Counted from the first letter of the stretch, positions 33,296 through 41,156 are shown. The stretch is DNA of 41,722 nt from Candidatus Omnitrophota bacterium (GCA_017993955.1 JAGOLR010000009.1:1-41722), one strand, 5' to 3'. The notes: generated from the sequence alone by a model not told the origin. Translations and numbers: made by a program.

Positions 33296-33484
33296 TTGAC
33301 ACTAATAAATGCGAAGATTATTTCGGAACGATACAGCATACCTCTCGGGACTGTCTATTACTATGTCTCAAAAGACCAGATACCCCATTATCATATCCGT
33401 GGACGAATAAAGTTTAATCCAGCCGAAATTGAGGTATGGATTAAGCAGGGTAAATCAGCATATGCCAACGAGAAAATTTGGTGA
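33296..33484 (+). CDS. xis: Excisionase-like small HTH protein
   Basis: 62 aa with a TTG start preceded by GGGAGG at 33284-33289. AKIISERYSIPLGTVYYYVSKDQIPHYHIRGRIKFNPAEIEVWIKQGK is a MerR/Xis-type winged helix with a recognition helix (PLGTVYYYVSK) and a wing ending in EIEVWI. It overlaps the integrase gene by 23 bp. Such proteins bend attachment-site DNA and bias integrase towards excision. Confidence 0.82.
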   Translation: MTLINAKIISERYSIPLGTVYYYVSKDQIPHYHIRGRIKFNPAEIEVWIKQGKSAYANEKIW

Positions 33485-34541
33485 CATATATAGACGGTGC
33501 GACAGCCCGTTCTGGTGGCTCTGGTATTATGATTCATCTGGTAAGCGTAAGCACGAAAGCACGCAGACCGCAGATAGAGCCATAGCACGTGAGATATTAC
33601 GTAGCCGAATAACGGAGTTTGACCAATTGAGACACAATATAAAGGAGGTTAGCGATATGCCATACAAGCACTTCTCGGAAGGGTTTCTGAGACACTATGA
33701 AGCACGTTATCCATATGAGACCTACAAGTCACACAAGAGCGCAGTTAATGAGTTCACTAAGTTCTTGGAGTCCTCAGGCATAACACGGTTGTCTGAGATT
33801 ACAACCGCAGTAGTTAATAATTATGTTACCTATTTGCGGACTACAAAAGGTGACCGTGCAAACACATGTAATAATCACCTGAAGAATCTGCAAACGCAGT
33901 TTAACTTTGCCATTAAGAATGGAGGGCTTATGAAGAACAATCCAGCTAAGGATGCTAAAAAGGTGGAGATAAACGACGCCAAGAAAAAAGGCGCATTATC
34001 AGCAGAGGAATATCAACGATTTATGGAAGTCGCCGAGGAAAGACACCTGTTCTACTACCCTATATTCTACACCTTCTTACACACAGGACTACGTTTTACA
34101 GAGCTCATAAGCCTCAGGTGGGAGGACATAGACTGGAAGGCAAAGACATTGTGGGTGATGAAGCCGAAGGGCAAGAAGAAGCCAGAGCCTATATCAATAC
34201 ACGACAGCTTAATAAAGACACTTCAGTCATTACCCAAACGAGGCGACTATGTGTTTATGGATGAGGATGGCAAGCCGTTTTGTGCGAGGACACGTAAACT
34301 GGTAAGACGGTTGAAGGACATATTAAAGGAAGCTGGCATCACAAGTATAAGCACACTACATGAGCTTCGCCATACATACTGTAGCCAACTATTCAGGGTA
34401 GGTTTCAACCCAAGAGAAGTGCAGAGGCAGATGAGGCATAGCGAATTAGGTGTTACTGAGGGCTATGCCCATATATTTATGCCAGAATATAACAAGAAGA
34501 TTGACCGATTACAGCGATTAGATAAACGGAAAAAAGGTTAA
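33462..34541 (+). CDS. int: Tyrosine site-specific integrase
   Basis: About 359 aa from MPTRKFGDIYRRCDSPFWW; an ATG 33 nt upstream is entirely within xis and less likely. The N-terminal arm-binding segment is followed by a SAM-like core-binding domain (residues about 60-150). The catalytic domain has R in HTGLRFTELISLRW near 210, the basic beta-hairpin WVMKPKGKKK, LHELRHTYCSQLF near 300, MRHSELG and the nucleophile Tyr in TEGYAHIF near 335. All catalytic residues are present. It lies 87 bp from attR and presumably recognises the tRNA-Asp 3' end. Confidence 0.95.
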   Translation: MPTRKFGDIYRRCDSPFWWLWYYDSSGKRKHESTQTADRAIAREILRSRITEFDQLRHNIKEVSDMPYKHFSEGFLRHYEARYPYETYKSHKSAVNEFTKFLESSGITRLSEITTAVVNNYVTYLRTTKGDRANTCNNHLKNLQTQFNFAIKNGGLMKNNPAKDAKKVEINDAKKKGALSAEEYQRFMEVAEERHLFYYPIFYTFLHTGLRFTELISLRWEDIDWKAKTLWVMKPKGKKKPEPISIHDSLIKTLQSLPKRGDYVFMDEDGKPFCARTRKLVRRLKDILKEAGITSISTLHELRHTYCSQLFRVGFNPREVQRQMRHSELGVTEGYAHIFMPEYNKKIDRLQRLDKRKKG

Positions 34542-34574
34542 AAGCTGTTACGTTATTCGTTACGCTCTTTTTCA

Positions 34575-34602
34575 TTGACTTTGTGGTCTCCGACGATATA
34601 AT
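34575..34602 (+). promoter_or_regulatory. Outward promoter crossing attR
   Basis: TTGACT (34575-34580), 16-bp spacer, TATAAT (34597-34602). It points out of the element across attR. A 20-codon basic reading frame (ATG at 34609) begins exactly 6 nt after the -10 and runs through the attachment repeat. In the excised circle this promoter would instead read into the left-end genes. Confidence 0.5.
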
Positions 34603-34627
34603 AGGTTTATGGTGAGGAGGCGGATTA

Positions 34628-34647
34628 ACCCCCGTCGTCCCCGCCAT
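34628..34647 (+). other. attR, right attachment repeat
   Basis: 20-bp exact copy of the tRNA-Asp 3' end at 23161-23180. Downstream sequence, including the terminator at 34776, is presumably the original 3' flank of the tRNA gene. Confidence 0.9.
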
Positions 34648-34775
34648 TCTGCTTCGTCATTCAACATGTAAAGCTCTGGGTATGACTTCGCAGAAATTGC
34701 AGCAAGTTAGAAGGAGAATGTCCCTGCGAAGCCTTACCGTTGCTTGAGCGCAGAAGGGTGAAGAAGGACAGCATT

Positions 34776-34804
34776 AAAACGCCGCTTAGATAGCGGCGTT
34801 TTTT
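34776..34804 (+). terminator. Rho-independent terminator, probably the original tRNA-Asp terminator
   Basis: AAAACGCCGC (34776-34785) pairs with GCGGCGTTTT (34793-34802), and the T run continues to 34804. The 400-bp gap 34542-34941 otherwise holds attR, the outward promoter, a CTTCGCAG/CTGCGAAG inverted repeat (about 34689-34736) and an 11-bp partial att-like copy at 34868-34878. Confidence 0.85.
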
Positions 34805-34941
34805 ATTACGCACCAGACGCAACCGCTACGAAGCACCTAGTTGTTAGCTTGTTGATTGCGAAGTAGGGTCGTCCCCGCTAATCTCCTAACGCCGTAAATT
34901 GCGCTTCTTTTTTTTCTTGCTTACCTGTATAATATATTTGT

Positions 34942-35481
34942 ATGGATTACGCTAAAGCATTTCACATTGTTGCAAAGGCTTCGAAGAGATCGCATGTGCC
35001 ATGCGTCCTGATAGGCGGTTTTGCGATCAACTTCTATAAGGTTACGCGTAATACGTTGGATATAGATTTTTTGATCACAAAGGATGATTTCGAAAAAATA
35101 AAAGGCGCGCTCATCGATGCGGGGTATTCGGAAGAGTTCGCTACAGACGTCACGATACGTTTTTCGAGTAAAAAAGACGCCCTAGACATCGATTTTATGA
35201 TAGTTGACACACGAACAAGGGCAAAGATAATAGAAGATGGCAAAACAACCGAAGTTGTAGGCGAAAAATTAATTATTCCGTCAATTTATCACCTGATAGC
35301 CCTCAAGCTCCATGCGATAAAAAATAACCAGAAAAACAGAATGTGGAAGGACTTGCCGGACATCATGAGATTGATCCAGATGAACAAAATAGACTACAAA
35401 AAGAAATCCTTTAAAGATCTCTGTCTAAAATATGGTAATAGCGAAATTTATCGCACTATAACGAATAGTTGCGGATCATGA
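34942..35481 (+). CDS. Nucleotidyltransferase-fold protein (AbiEii/MNT-like)
   Basis: 179 aa. CVLIGGFAINFYKVTRNTLDIDFLI near residues 22-46 is the nucleotidyltransferase motif (GG followed by hDhDh: DIDF), with a third acidic strand ALDIDFMIVD near 92. The C-terminal region (SIYHLIALKLHAIKNN...KDLPDIMRLI) is the helical segment seen in AbiEii/DUF6036-type proteins. Such proteins transfer nucleotides to RNA or proteins and often act as toxins or their partners. A TATAAT at 34928-34933 is 8 nt before the ATG, so its mRNA may be nearly leaderless. Its TGA overlaps the next start. Confidence 0.8.
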   Translation: MDYAKAFHIVAKASKRSHVPCVLIGGFAINFYKVTRNTLDIDFLITKDDFEKIKGALIDAGYSEEFATDVTIRFSSKKDALDIDFMIVDTRTRAKIIEDGKTTEVVGEKLIIPSIYHLIALKLHAIKNNQKNRMWKDLPDIMRLIQMNKIDYKKKSFKDLCLKYGNSEIYRTITNSCGS

Positions 35482-35651
35482 AAACTCTAAAACTCCCCCT
35501 ATTCATCGAAACACAGGAAAAATACAAATGGCTGTCCATGAATGACTACCTCGAATTCCTAAAATTCAACTCCACTCATTTTCCAAAACGGCGCGGCACA
35601 AAAAAGGACGGGGCCGTCATGCGAGTCAGCGCTCCCTTTTCGATACAGTAA
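35478..35651 (+). CDS. Small basic protein coupled to the nucleotidyltransferase
   Basis: 57 aa starting at the ATG of an ATGA overlap with the preceding stop, which supports a real, coupled gene. Not recognised. It contains IETQEKYKWLSMNDYLEFLKFN, a helical aromatic-rich stretch, then a basic tail ending RVSAPFSIQ. The overlap and size fit an antitoxin or a partner peptide, but no family was identified. Confidence 0.6.
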   Translation: MKTLKLPLFIETQEKYKWLSMNDYLEFLKFNSTHFPKRRGTKKDGAVMRVSAPFSIQ

Positions 35652-36124
35652 CAGACACGATATTTTGGGACCTATCGACCTATCGGGACGTTCCCTAAAG
35701 GGGCACCCTTTGATATTTTATCGTATTGAAAAACAATTGGTTATAACGCAATTGTAACATATTACCATCCATATAGATAGAACGCGAAAGCATGGTACCT
35801 CGGGAAACGTCCCCGCTCACGTCCCCGTCCTCAATCGATCGAGGGTATTTTTATTTGCCCATCGAATGCTAGCGAGACAAATTTTAAGCCAAAGGTGCGA
35901 AATTCGGCCGTCGCCTATCTCCTTGTTACCCGGTTAATGATTTATACACATAGCTACCAAAACCAACACTCCGCTATACCACGGTCTGTCATACCTTAGA
36001 TGTCTTCAAGCACATTTTTAAATAATTACAAAGTCAGTTTACCTGGCACGATTACTGCTTTATATAATAATATGAATTAATTTTTATCTTTCTCGAACTA
36101 TTCATTATAAGAAAGGGAATATGT
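35652..36124. other. 473-bp gap with a decayed inverted repeat
   Basis: GGGACGTTCCC (about 35687-35697) faces GGGAAACGTCCC (about 35800-35811), with CAATTG words between, giving an inverted repeat about 125 bp long. This type recalls dispersed REP/IS200-like palindromes. Further right only a possible -10 (TATAAT, 36063-36068) and the AAAGGGA ribosome site of the next gene are seen. No coding sequence is supported. Confidence 0.5.
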
Positions 36125-36949
36125 ATGAAAAATACGTTGTGCGCAGTAGCGGCATTGGTTGTATTTTTAGTAGGGGCAACTGCTTCCTTTGCAACCGAGA
36201 CCCGTCTCTATCCGGTAAGTGATACTTATGTAGCTTTTGACTATGAAAACGGGCCTACAAACTATACCCCTGCCACCGATTTCGACCCTTCTAACGGAGA
36301 TGGTACTAGTTATAGCGATCTTACAACCTTAATAACCGGATATCATGGCAATTACTGGAACGCCTTGATCCAGTTCGACCTATCATCCATACCCAGTACG
36401 GCTACGATAAATGACGCGACTCTATCTTTAATGTGCATCGGATCGACCGGAACTGGTGATGACTATACCCCAACATTTACCATCCACGATATAACCAGAT
36501 CATGGAATGAAGATACGGTAGTATATTCCGGTGATTTGGGAGGCACTGATAATATTTATTTCAATTACATTGCGGCAGACAGATGGCAACTCGGGAACAA
36601 CAATTTTTTCAATCCTACCGCTATAGCGCAAGGGCAACTAGGGAATTATCCTATACCCCTCGAATTTAATCTGACGGCTACTGCAACTCAGTGGCAGACA
36701 GGAAATAATTATGGGATATTATTAAAAGAAGGCACCTTGAATAACTTCGGCAGCATCTTCTTTGCTTCAAGTGAAAACGATTGGTTGTATTTTGTGGATG
36801 ATAACTACTTCTCTGTTAAGCCTACATTACGCATAAACTATACCGATGGCAGCGGTAATACTACCGTCCCCGAGCCCGCCACTATGGCGCTTTTCGGCAT
36901 CGGCAGTGCGTCGATGGCATTTGCGAGAAGGAAGAAAAAGGCCTCGTAG
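36125..36949 (+). CDS. PEP-CTERM exported protein with DNRLRE-type domain
   Basis: 274 aa. Signal peptide at residues 1-23 (hydrophobic AVAALVVFLVGATASFA). The mature part (LYPVSDTYVAFDYENG through NALIQFDLSSIPSTATINDATLSL) resembles DNRLRE/CBM96-like beta domains with an outward aspartate-rich face. The C-terminus is a PEP-CTERM sorting signal: VPEPATMALFGIGSASMAF followed by RRKKK. Such proteins are cut by an exosortase and released to the surface or matrix; no exosortase gene lies in this window. Confidence 0.88.
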   Translation: MKNTLCAVAALVVFLVGATASFATETRLYPVSDTYVAFDYENGPTNYTPATDFDPSNGDGTSYSDLTTLITGYHGNYWNALIQFDLSSIPSTATINDATLSLMCIGSTGTGDDYTPTFTIHDITRSWNEDTVVYSGDLGGTDNIYFNYIAADRWQLGNNNFFNPTAIAQGQLGNYPIPLEFNLTATATQWQTGNNYGILLKEGTLNNFGSIFFASSENDWLYFVDDNYFSVKPTLRINYTDGSGNTTVPEPATMALFGIGSASMAFARRKKKAS

Positions 36950-37047
36950 TATCTATCACATAGTTTCTTAGGAGAAAAAAGCAGGCGTCCTATTTAGGTA
37001 CTGTTTTAAATAAGCTTATGGGAAATGAAAACCAAGCGGAGGATGTC

Positions 37048-37641
37048 ATGAAAAATATGTTATCGTCTATATTCGCAATAGTTGCGGTATGCGTGTTGTG
37101 TGTGGGCGTTTCGCACGCTTCGGTAATAATCAATTTCGATGAATTGGAAATTGCCGGGACCGGAAATACTATTATGCCAAGCTACTCAAAAAGCGGGTAT
37201 ACACTGACGAGCACAGGTAGTAACGGGTTTGCAAGCGCGCAGCAGAGCCATCACTTTTATTTCAATAGCGCAAGCCTGACAAACAACACCGATGTTGCAT
37301 TGACTACGCTCACCAAATCAGGCGACCCGTTTACCATAAGCTCGATAGATGTTCATGCTCTGTGGAGTTATCCGGCACCGTTCGATTTTTACGCTTATTC
37401 GGGCAGCAGCCAAGTAGGCCATTTGAGTTATTCTATCACCGATTACGAGTGGAATACCGTGAATTTTGACTCCGGTTTTGAGAATATTACCTCGTTAAAA
37501 TGGGTGCAAGCCTATCCATATCATAGTTTCGACAATCTCGTATTGAGCGGCAGCTCAGCCGTCCCCGAGCCCGCCGCTATGGCGCTTTTCGGCATAGGCT
37601 CCGCAGCATTTGCCTTTGCGAGGAAAAGGAAGCGGGCATAA
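37048..37641 (+). CDS. PEP-CTERM exported protein
   Basis: 198 aa from the ATG with GGAGG 5-6 nt upstream; a start 30 nt earlier would put charged residues before the signal peptide. Signal peptide MKNMLSSIFAIVAVCVLCVGVSHA. The mature domain is beta-rich (VIINFDELEIAGTG...FTISSIDVHALWSY...FDNLVLSG), resembling the lectin-like domain common in PEP-CTERM proteins. The tail VPEPAAMALFGIGSAAFAF plus RKRKR is nearly identical at DNA level to that of the preceding gene, while the rest is unrelated. Confidence 0.87.
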   Translation: MKNMLSSIFAIVAVCVLCVGVSHASVIINFDELEIAGTGNTIMPSYSKSGYTLTSTGSNGFASAQQSHHFYFNSASLTNNTDVALTTLTKSGDPFTISSIDVHALWSYPAPFDFYAYSGSSQVGHLSYSITDYEWNTVNFDSGFENITSLKWVQAYPYHSFDNLVLSGSSAVPEPAAMALFGIGSAAFAFARKRKRA

Positions 37642-37665
37642 CACGTTGTAACATATATCTTACAA

Positions 37666-37700
37666 GGGCTTGAGCTCAACCGCTCAAGCCCTCTTTGTTT
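37666..37700 (+). terminator. Rho-independent terminator after the PEP-CTERM genes
   Basis: GGGCTTGAG (37666-37674) pairs with CTCAAGCCC (37683-37691), followed by TCTTTGTTT. It closes the two-gene PEP-CTERM unit. The remaining gap to 37901 holds a perfect palindrome CTCGGCTAGCCGAG (37814-37827) and nothing coding. Confidence 0.85.
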
Positions 37701-37901
37701 CTATTAAACTCATCGGATATTAAAAACATATTCAGCCAAACAGAATGGCAAAGTTACAGCGCCAAAAATCGTTAAATCCAACCGCGGTAAAATTTAATAA
37801 GCTGTAAAATATTCTCGGCTAGCCGAGGTCGATCCCAAAAGACACGCCTAGTCGATGACCTAACACTGTAAGACCTGACCCCGTAACTTTCCCGCACCCT
37901 T

Positions 37902-38591
37902 CTATTGCCCGTACATAACCTTAAGCTGCTCCACCTTCGGGAATTCGGGATAATATTCCCCCTGCGGGCCGACAAATCCTGTCCCGGATTTTTTAAGAAC
38001 CACGGGGGTGTAAGAGCCTTGTGTATTCGGGATATTTACAGTAAACTGATCCTCTGTACAGGCAGAGGGCGCCGGAACTGCCTGCGGGACTGCTGGTTGA
38101 GTGTTTTCTGAGACGGTATTATAATTTTTTATTATGATAGTCTTGGGTTGCGGAACGACTTTATACCCTGACGGCGTGAACATATAAGTAACGCCGTTTA
38201 TATTGTAATAGGCCACCCCGTCCACCATAACAGGCTGAGAGCCCTGAGGTATGGCGGTCACTACGGCACCGACAGGCGCGGGAACTACTACATACCTATT
38301 TGACATCATCCTGTAAAACATTCCCTCCCAATAAAAATACTCCAGTCCCGCAAAGATAAGCCGCATATACCCTCTGGGCAACTCATGGCTTTCTCTACCG
38401 CAAGACATGTAATGCGGCGTATAATAGTTATGGTGATCGCTAGACCTCTTTGGTTGCGGTTCCCTGCCGCGAGGTCTCGATTCGCGAGGCCCAGGTCCCC
38501 AGGCATATAGATCAGATACCTGCGCTATTAAAAAAGCTGCTGACAATATAGCCGCGCTTGTAACTTTCACAAATTTATTACTAGATATCAT
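37902..38591 (-). CDS. Exported DUF6515-like protein
   Basis: About 229 aa. The start is set at the second ATG because GGAGG is 6 nt upstream of it and abuts the first. Signal peptide to about residue 30 (AAILSAAFLIAQVSDLYA). A His/Arg/Pro-rich stretch follows, then a region with PAPVGAVVTAIPQGSQPVMVDGVAYYNINGVTYMF, the repeat-like pattern of DUF6515 proteins (VV..P.G...V.G..YY..GV.Y). A Pro/Ala linker leads to a C-terminal segment ending VGPQGEYYPEFPKVEQLKVMYG. Probably periplasmic or outer-membrane; function unknown. Confidence 0.75.
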   Translation of the reverse strand: MISSNKFVKVTSAAILSAAFLIAQVSDLYAWGPGPRESRPRGREPQPKRSSDHHNYYTPHYMSCGRESHELPRGYMRLIFAGLEYFYWEGMFYRMMSNRYVVVPAPVGAVVTAIPQGSQPVMVDGVAYYNINGVTYMFTPSGYKVVPQPKTIIIKNYNTVSENTQPAVPQAVPAPSACTEDQFTVNIPNTQGSYTPVVLKKSGTGFVGPQGEYYPEFPKVEQLKVMYGQ

Positions 38592-38684
38592 AACCATCCT
38601 CCTTTTTTTATCCTGCTTAAAAGTGTCCGCTTCGGATGGTTAGACAAAAGTGCCGGGATAAAAGTTCCGCGCTCTTTGGATGGA

Positions 38685-39614
38685 TCAGGATATTACGCTT
38701 CCGAGGATTTTAAGATTGGTGAGTTCATTGGCTGCCGCAATGGAAGGAGCGGATAATCCCGCCGCTTTTATATTATGAGGGTGGTTAAGTCGCAATATGG
38801 CGTTTTTTAACATGCCGTCGGTACGAACCGGAGAATAGTCGCCGGTAATATCCATACCGACTATCTCGCGATTATCTTTTATCATCTTCAATATTTCAAT
38901 AAGGCAATCCAGCGGCATCTCCCCCTGGTCCCAATTGGTAAGCGCCGCCTCATCCGCTAGACAATCTTTATCTATAGTTATATACACCTTATCCGTAGGC
39001 AGCCGATCTATTACGCCAAGAAAGAATTCCTTTATATTTTTGCCTTTCAGTTCATTCCAGAATATCCTGGTAAGAAACGGATATTCCTTTTTCGCGATAG
39101 AGATATTGTCGGGGACGGACTTGAAAAATACTGCGCCCGGTTTGGATGAATAAGGATATATTTCGAGCCTGTCGTCTTTGAGAAGAGCGAGATCTCCTGC
39201 CTGAAGAGAGAAAAAAGAAAAATCTTTTGAAGACGCTCCGAGGATCACGCATTTCCTTATATTTTGCCTCCCCATGGCTCTTGAAACCCATGACCCGCAG
39301 TGTAATGTTGAAGAGGTTGAGTCCCAATCCTGATGAAAGTCAAAATCTACCAAAGAGACCGGTTCTTCAAAACGACTAAGCAATAATTCAGTGACGTGAT
39401 GAAAATCTCCCGAACCCAGGAAGGTTACGCGACCTCCTCCCCTTTCCGGGATACGCCGCAAAAGCTCTTCCCTTATGCCGCCACCCATCCAGAACCTGAC
39501 TTTAGGTCCGAGGTCGGTAAGATCTATGATCTCGGTCTCGTAGCCGGCGGCCAGAGCCCTTTGCGCTGTAACGCTATTATCAAGATTAAGTATGCGGATT
39601 CTCTTTTCAAGCAT
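38685..39614 (-). CDS. Arginase/agmatinase-family (ureohydrolase) protein
   Basis: 309 aa with the family's metal-binding segments in divergent form: LGSGDFHHVTE (for GGDHS), VDFDFHQDWD (for DAHxD) and TIDKDCLADE (for SxDxDxxDP), then GMDITGDYSP. It should bind two Mn and hydrolyse a guanidino group. It is divergent from homospermidine synthase, which uses putrescine, so an agmatinase-like role supplying putrescine is plausible but not shown. TATAAT (39624-39619) lies 4 nt before the ATG without a clear -35. Confidence 0.8.
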   Translation of the reverse strand: MLEKRIRILNLDNSVTAQRALAAGYETEIIDLTDLGPKVRFWMGGGIREELLRRIPERGGGRVTFLGSGDFHHVTELLLSRFEEPVSLVDFDFHQDWDSTSSTLHCGSWVSRAMGRQNIRKCVILGASSKDFSFFSLQAGDLALLKDDRLEIYPYSSKPGAVFFKSVPDNISIAKKEYPFLTRIFWNELKGKNIKEFFLGVIDRLPTDKVYITIDKDCLADEAALTNWDQGEMPLDCLIEILKMIKDNREIVGMDITGDYSPVRTDGMLKNAILRLNHPHNIKAAGLSAPSIAAANELTNLKILGSVIS

Positions 39615-39675
39615 CGTTATTATAAAATAATATCATATATTATAAGGAAAAACATAAAATAAAATTTTTGCGGAT

Positions 39676-39704
39676 TTGACAACTTGCACGGACATCATTA
39701 TACT
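39676..39704 (+). promoter_or_regulatory. Promoter of homospermidine synthase
   Basis: TTGACA (39676-39681), 17-bp spacer, TATACT (39699-39704). Only 6 nt follow before the ATG at 39711, so the predicted +1 is the start codon. Confidence 0.8.
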
Positions 39705-39710
39705 TGTAGC

Positions 39711-41156
39711 ATGAAATTCAAAAATAAAGTTTTAATGATAGGCTATGGTTCCGTCGCGAAATGCGCCCTCCCCCTACTCTTAAAGCATATCGACATCCCT
39801 TACAAAAATATCACTATCATAGATTTCGTAAATAAGCGCTCCGAGCTTAAGCCATGGATCGACAGAGGCATAAAATACTGCCAGGAGCGTATCACGCCCA
39901 TCAATATGGCGCAGATACTCTCAAAGCACGTTGAGGCAGGCGGTCTCATCATAGACCTGGCCTGGAATATAGACTGCATAGATATGCTTAACTGGTGCCA
40001 TGACAACAAGGTGTTATATATAAATACTTCCGTCGAGGAGTGGGACCCTTATGCAAATATACATAAAAAGAGCCCGTTCGAAAAATCCCTATATCATAAA
40101 CAGGTCACGATAAGGAAGATGACTTCCGGCTGGGACCGCGATACGACCGCCGTATTGGACCACGGCGCCAATCCGGGTCTCATCACGCACTTCACGCGCC
40201 AGGGTCTTGTAGACATAGCCAGAAAGACCCTCAAGGATAATTCTTCGACCAAAAAAAATAAAAAGATACTGGAAAAATACATTAAAGAACGCATGTTCGC
40301 TCACCTTTCTATGAAACTAGGCGTCAAGGTGATACACATAAGCGAGCGCGATACCCAGATGAGCAATACACCGAAAAAGGTGAACGAATTTGTGGGCACC
40401 TGGAGCATAGAAGGCCTGCGCGAAGAAGGCATAGCCCCTGCGGAACTCGCCTGGGGCACGCACGAGAAAGAGCTGCCGCCCATGGCGAGCTTCCCGCCTT
40501 CCGGCCCTCACAATCAGATCTTCATATCCCAGATGGGGATGAATACCTGGGTAAGGTCCTGGGTCCCGAACCAGGAGATAATAGGCATGGTGATACGACA
40601 TGCGGAGGCATTCAGCATATCCGATGACCTCACAGTATGGAAAAAAGATAGAGTCGTATACCGCCCTACAGCGCATTACGCATACATGCCGTGCGACGAT
40701 ACCATAGCATCGCTATTTGAACTGCGCTGCAGGAATTACGAGCTCCAACCCAGGTTACGGATAATGAGCGACGAGATCTGCGGAGGGGAAGATACCCTGG
40801 GGGCATTAATAATGGGCCATAAATATACCTCCTGGTGGACTGGCAGCATCCTCAGCATAGCCGAATCGAGACGTCTCGTCCCGCACCAGAATGCCACGAC
40901 TATGCAGGTAGCCATAGGGGTTGTGTCCGGAACTATGTGGATGTTGGAAAATCCCGGTGAAGGCGTATGTGTGCCGGATGACCTGCCGCATGATTATATA
41001 CTGCGGATAGCCAAACCATATTTGGGCCGGTTCGTCTCCTCCCCGTCAGATTGGTCGCCTTTTAAAAATTACCAGATATTTTTCAAGGAAAACCCGGAAT
41101 CCCATCTAGATAAAAAACACCCGTGGTGTTTTAAAAACTTCCTCCATAAAGATTAA
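39711..41156 (+). CDS. hss: Homospermidine synthase
   Basis: NAD-dependent enzyme that makes homospermidine from two putrescines (or spermidine plus putrescine). About 481 aa. The N-terminal Rossmann motif is VLMIGYGSVAKCALPLL, followed by GGLIIDLAWNIDCIDMLNWC, NTSVEEW and DHGANPGLITHF, typical of bacterial Hss in the saccharopine-dehydrogenase-like fold. The start was placed at MKFKNK because a promoter ends 6 nt before it; an ATG 27 nt upstream lies inside that promoter. Confidence 0.93.
   Translation: MKFKNKVLMIGYGSVAKCALPLLLKHIDIPYKNITIIDFVNKRSELKPWIDRGIKYCQERITPINMAQILSKHVEAGGLIIDLAWNIDCIDMLNWCHDNKVLYINTSVEEWDPYANIHKKSPFEKSLYHKQVTIRKMTSGWDRDTTAVLDHGANPGLITHFTRQGLVDIARKTLKDNSSTKKNKKILEKYIKERMFAHLSMKLGVKVIHISERDTQMSNTPKKVNEFVGTWSIEGLREEGIAPAELAWGTHEKELPPMASFPPSGPHNQIFISQMGMNTWVRSWVPNQEIIGMVIRHAEAFSISDDLTVWKKDRVVYRPTAHYAYMPCDDTIASLFELRCRNYELQPRLRIMSDEICGGEDTLGALIMGHKYTSWWTGSILSIAESRRLVPHQNATTMQVAIGVVSGTMWMLENPGEGVCVPDDLPHDYILRIAKPYLGRFVSSPSDWSPFKNYQIFFKENPESHLDKKHPWCFKNFLHKD

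Larger units (their letters stand above)
23161..34647. mobile_element. Integrated genetic element in tRNA-Asp with type I RM cargo
   Basis: An 11.5-kb segment is bounded by exact 20-bp direct repeats, ACCCCCGTCGTCCCCGCCAT, at 23161-23180 (tRNA 3' end) and 34628-34647. It carries a tyrosine integrase and excisionase next to the right end, a divergent repressor, a Rep-like HUH protein and a serine recombinase near the left end, and restriction-modification plus PIN-cassette cargo. Genes inside look more A+T-rich than flanking genes, most of all at 24850-26462. No capsid, terminase, relaxase or conjugation genes are seen, so it resembles a satellite or mobilisable island. Confidence 0.92.
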
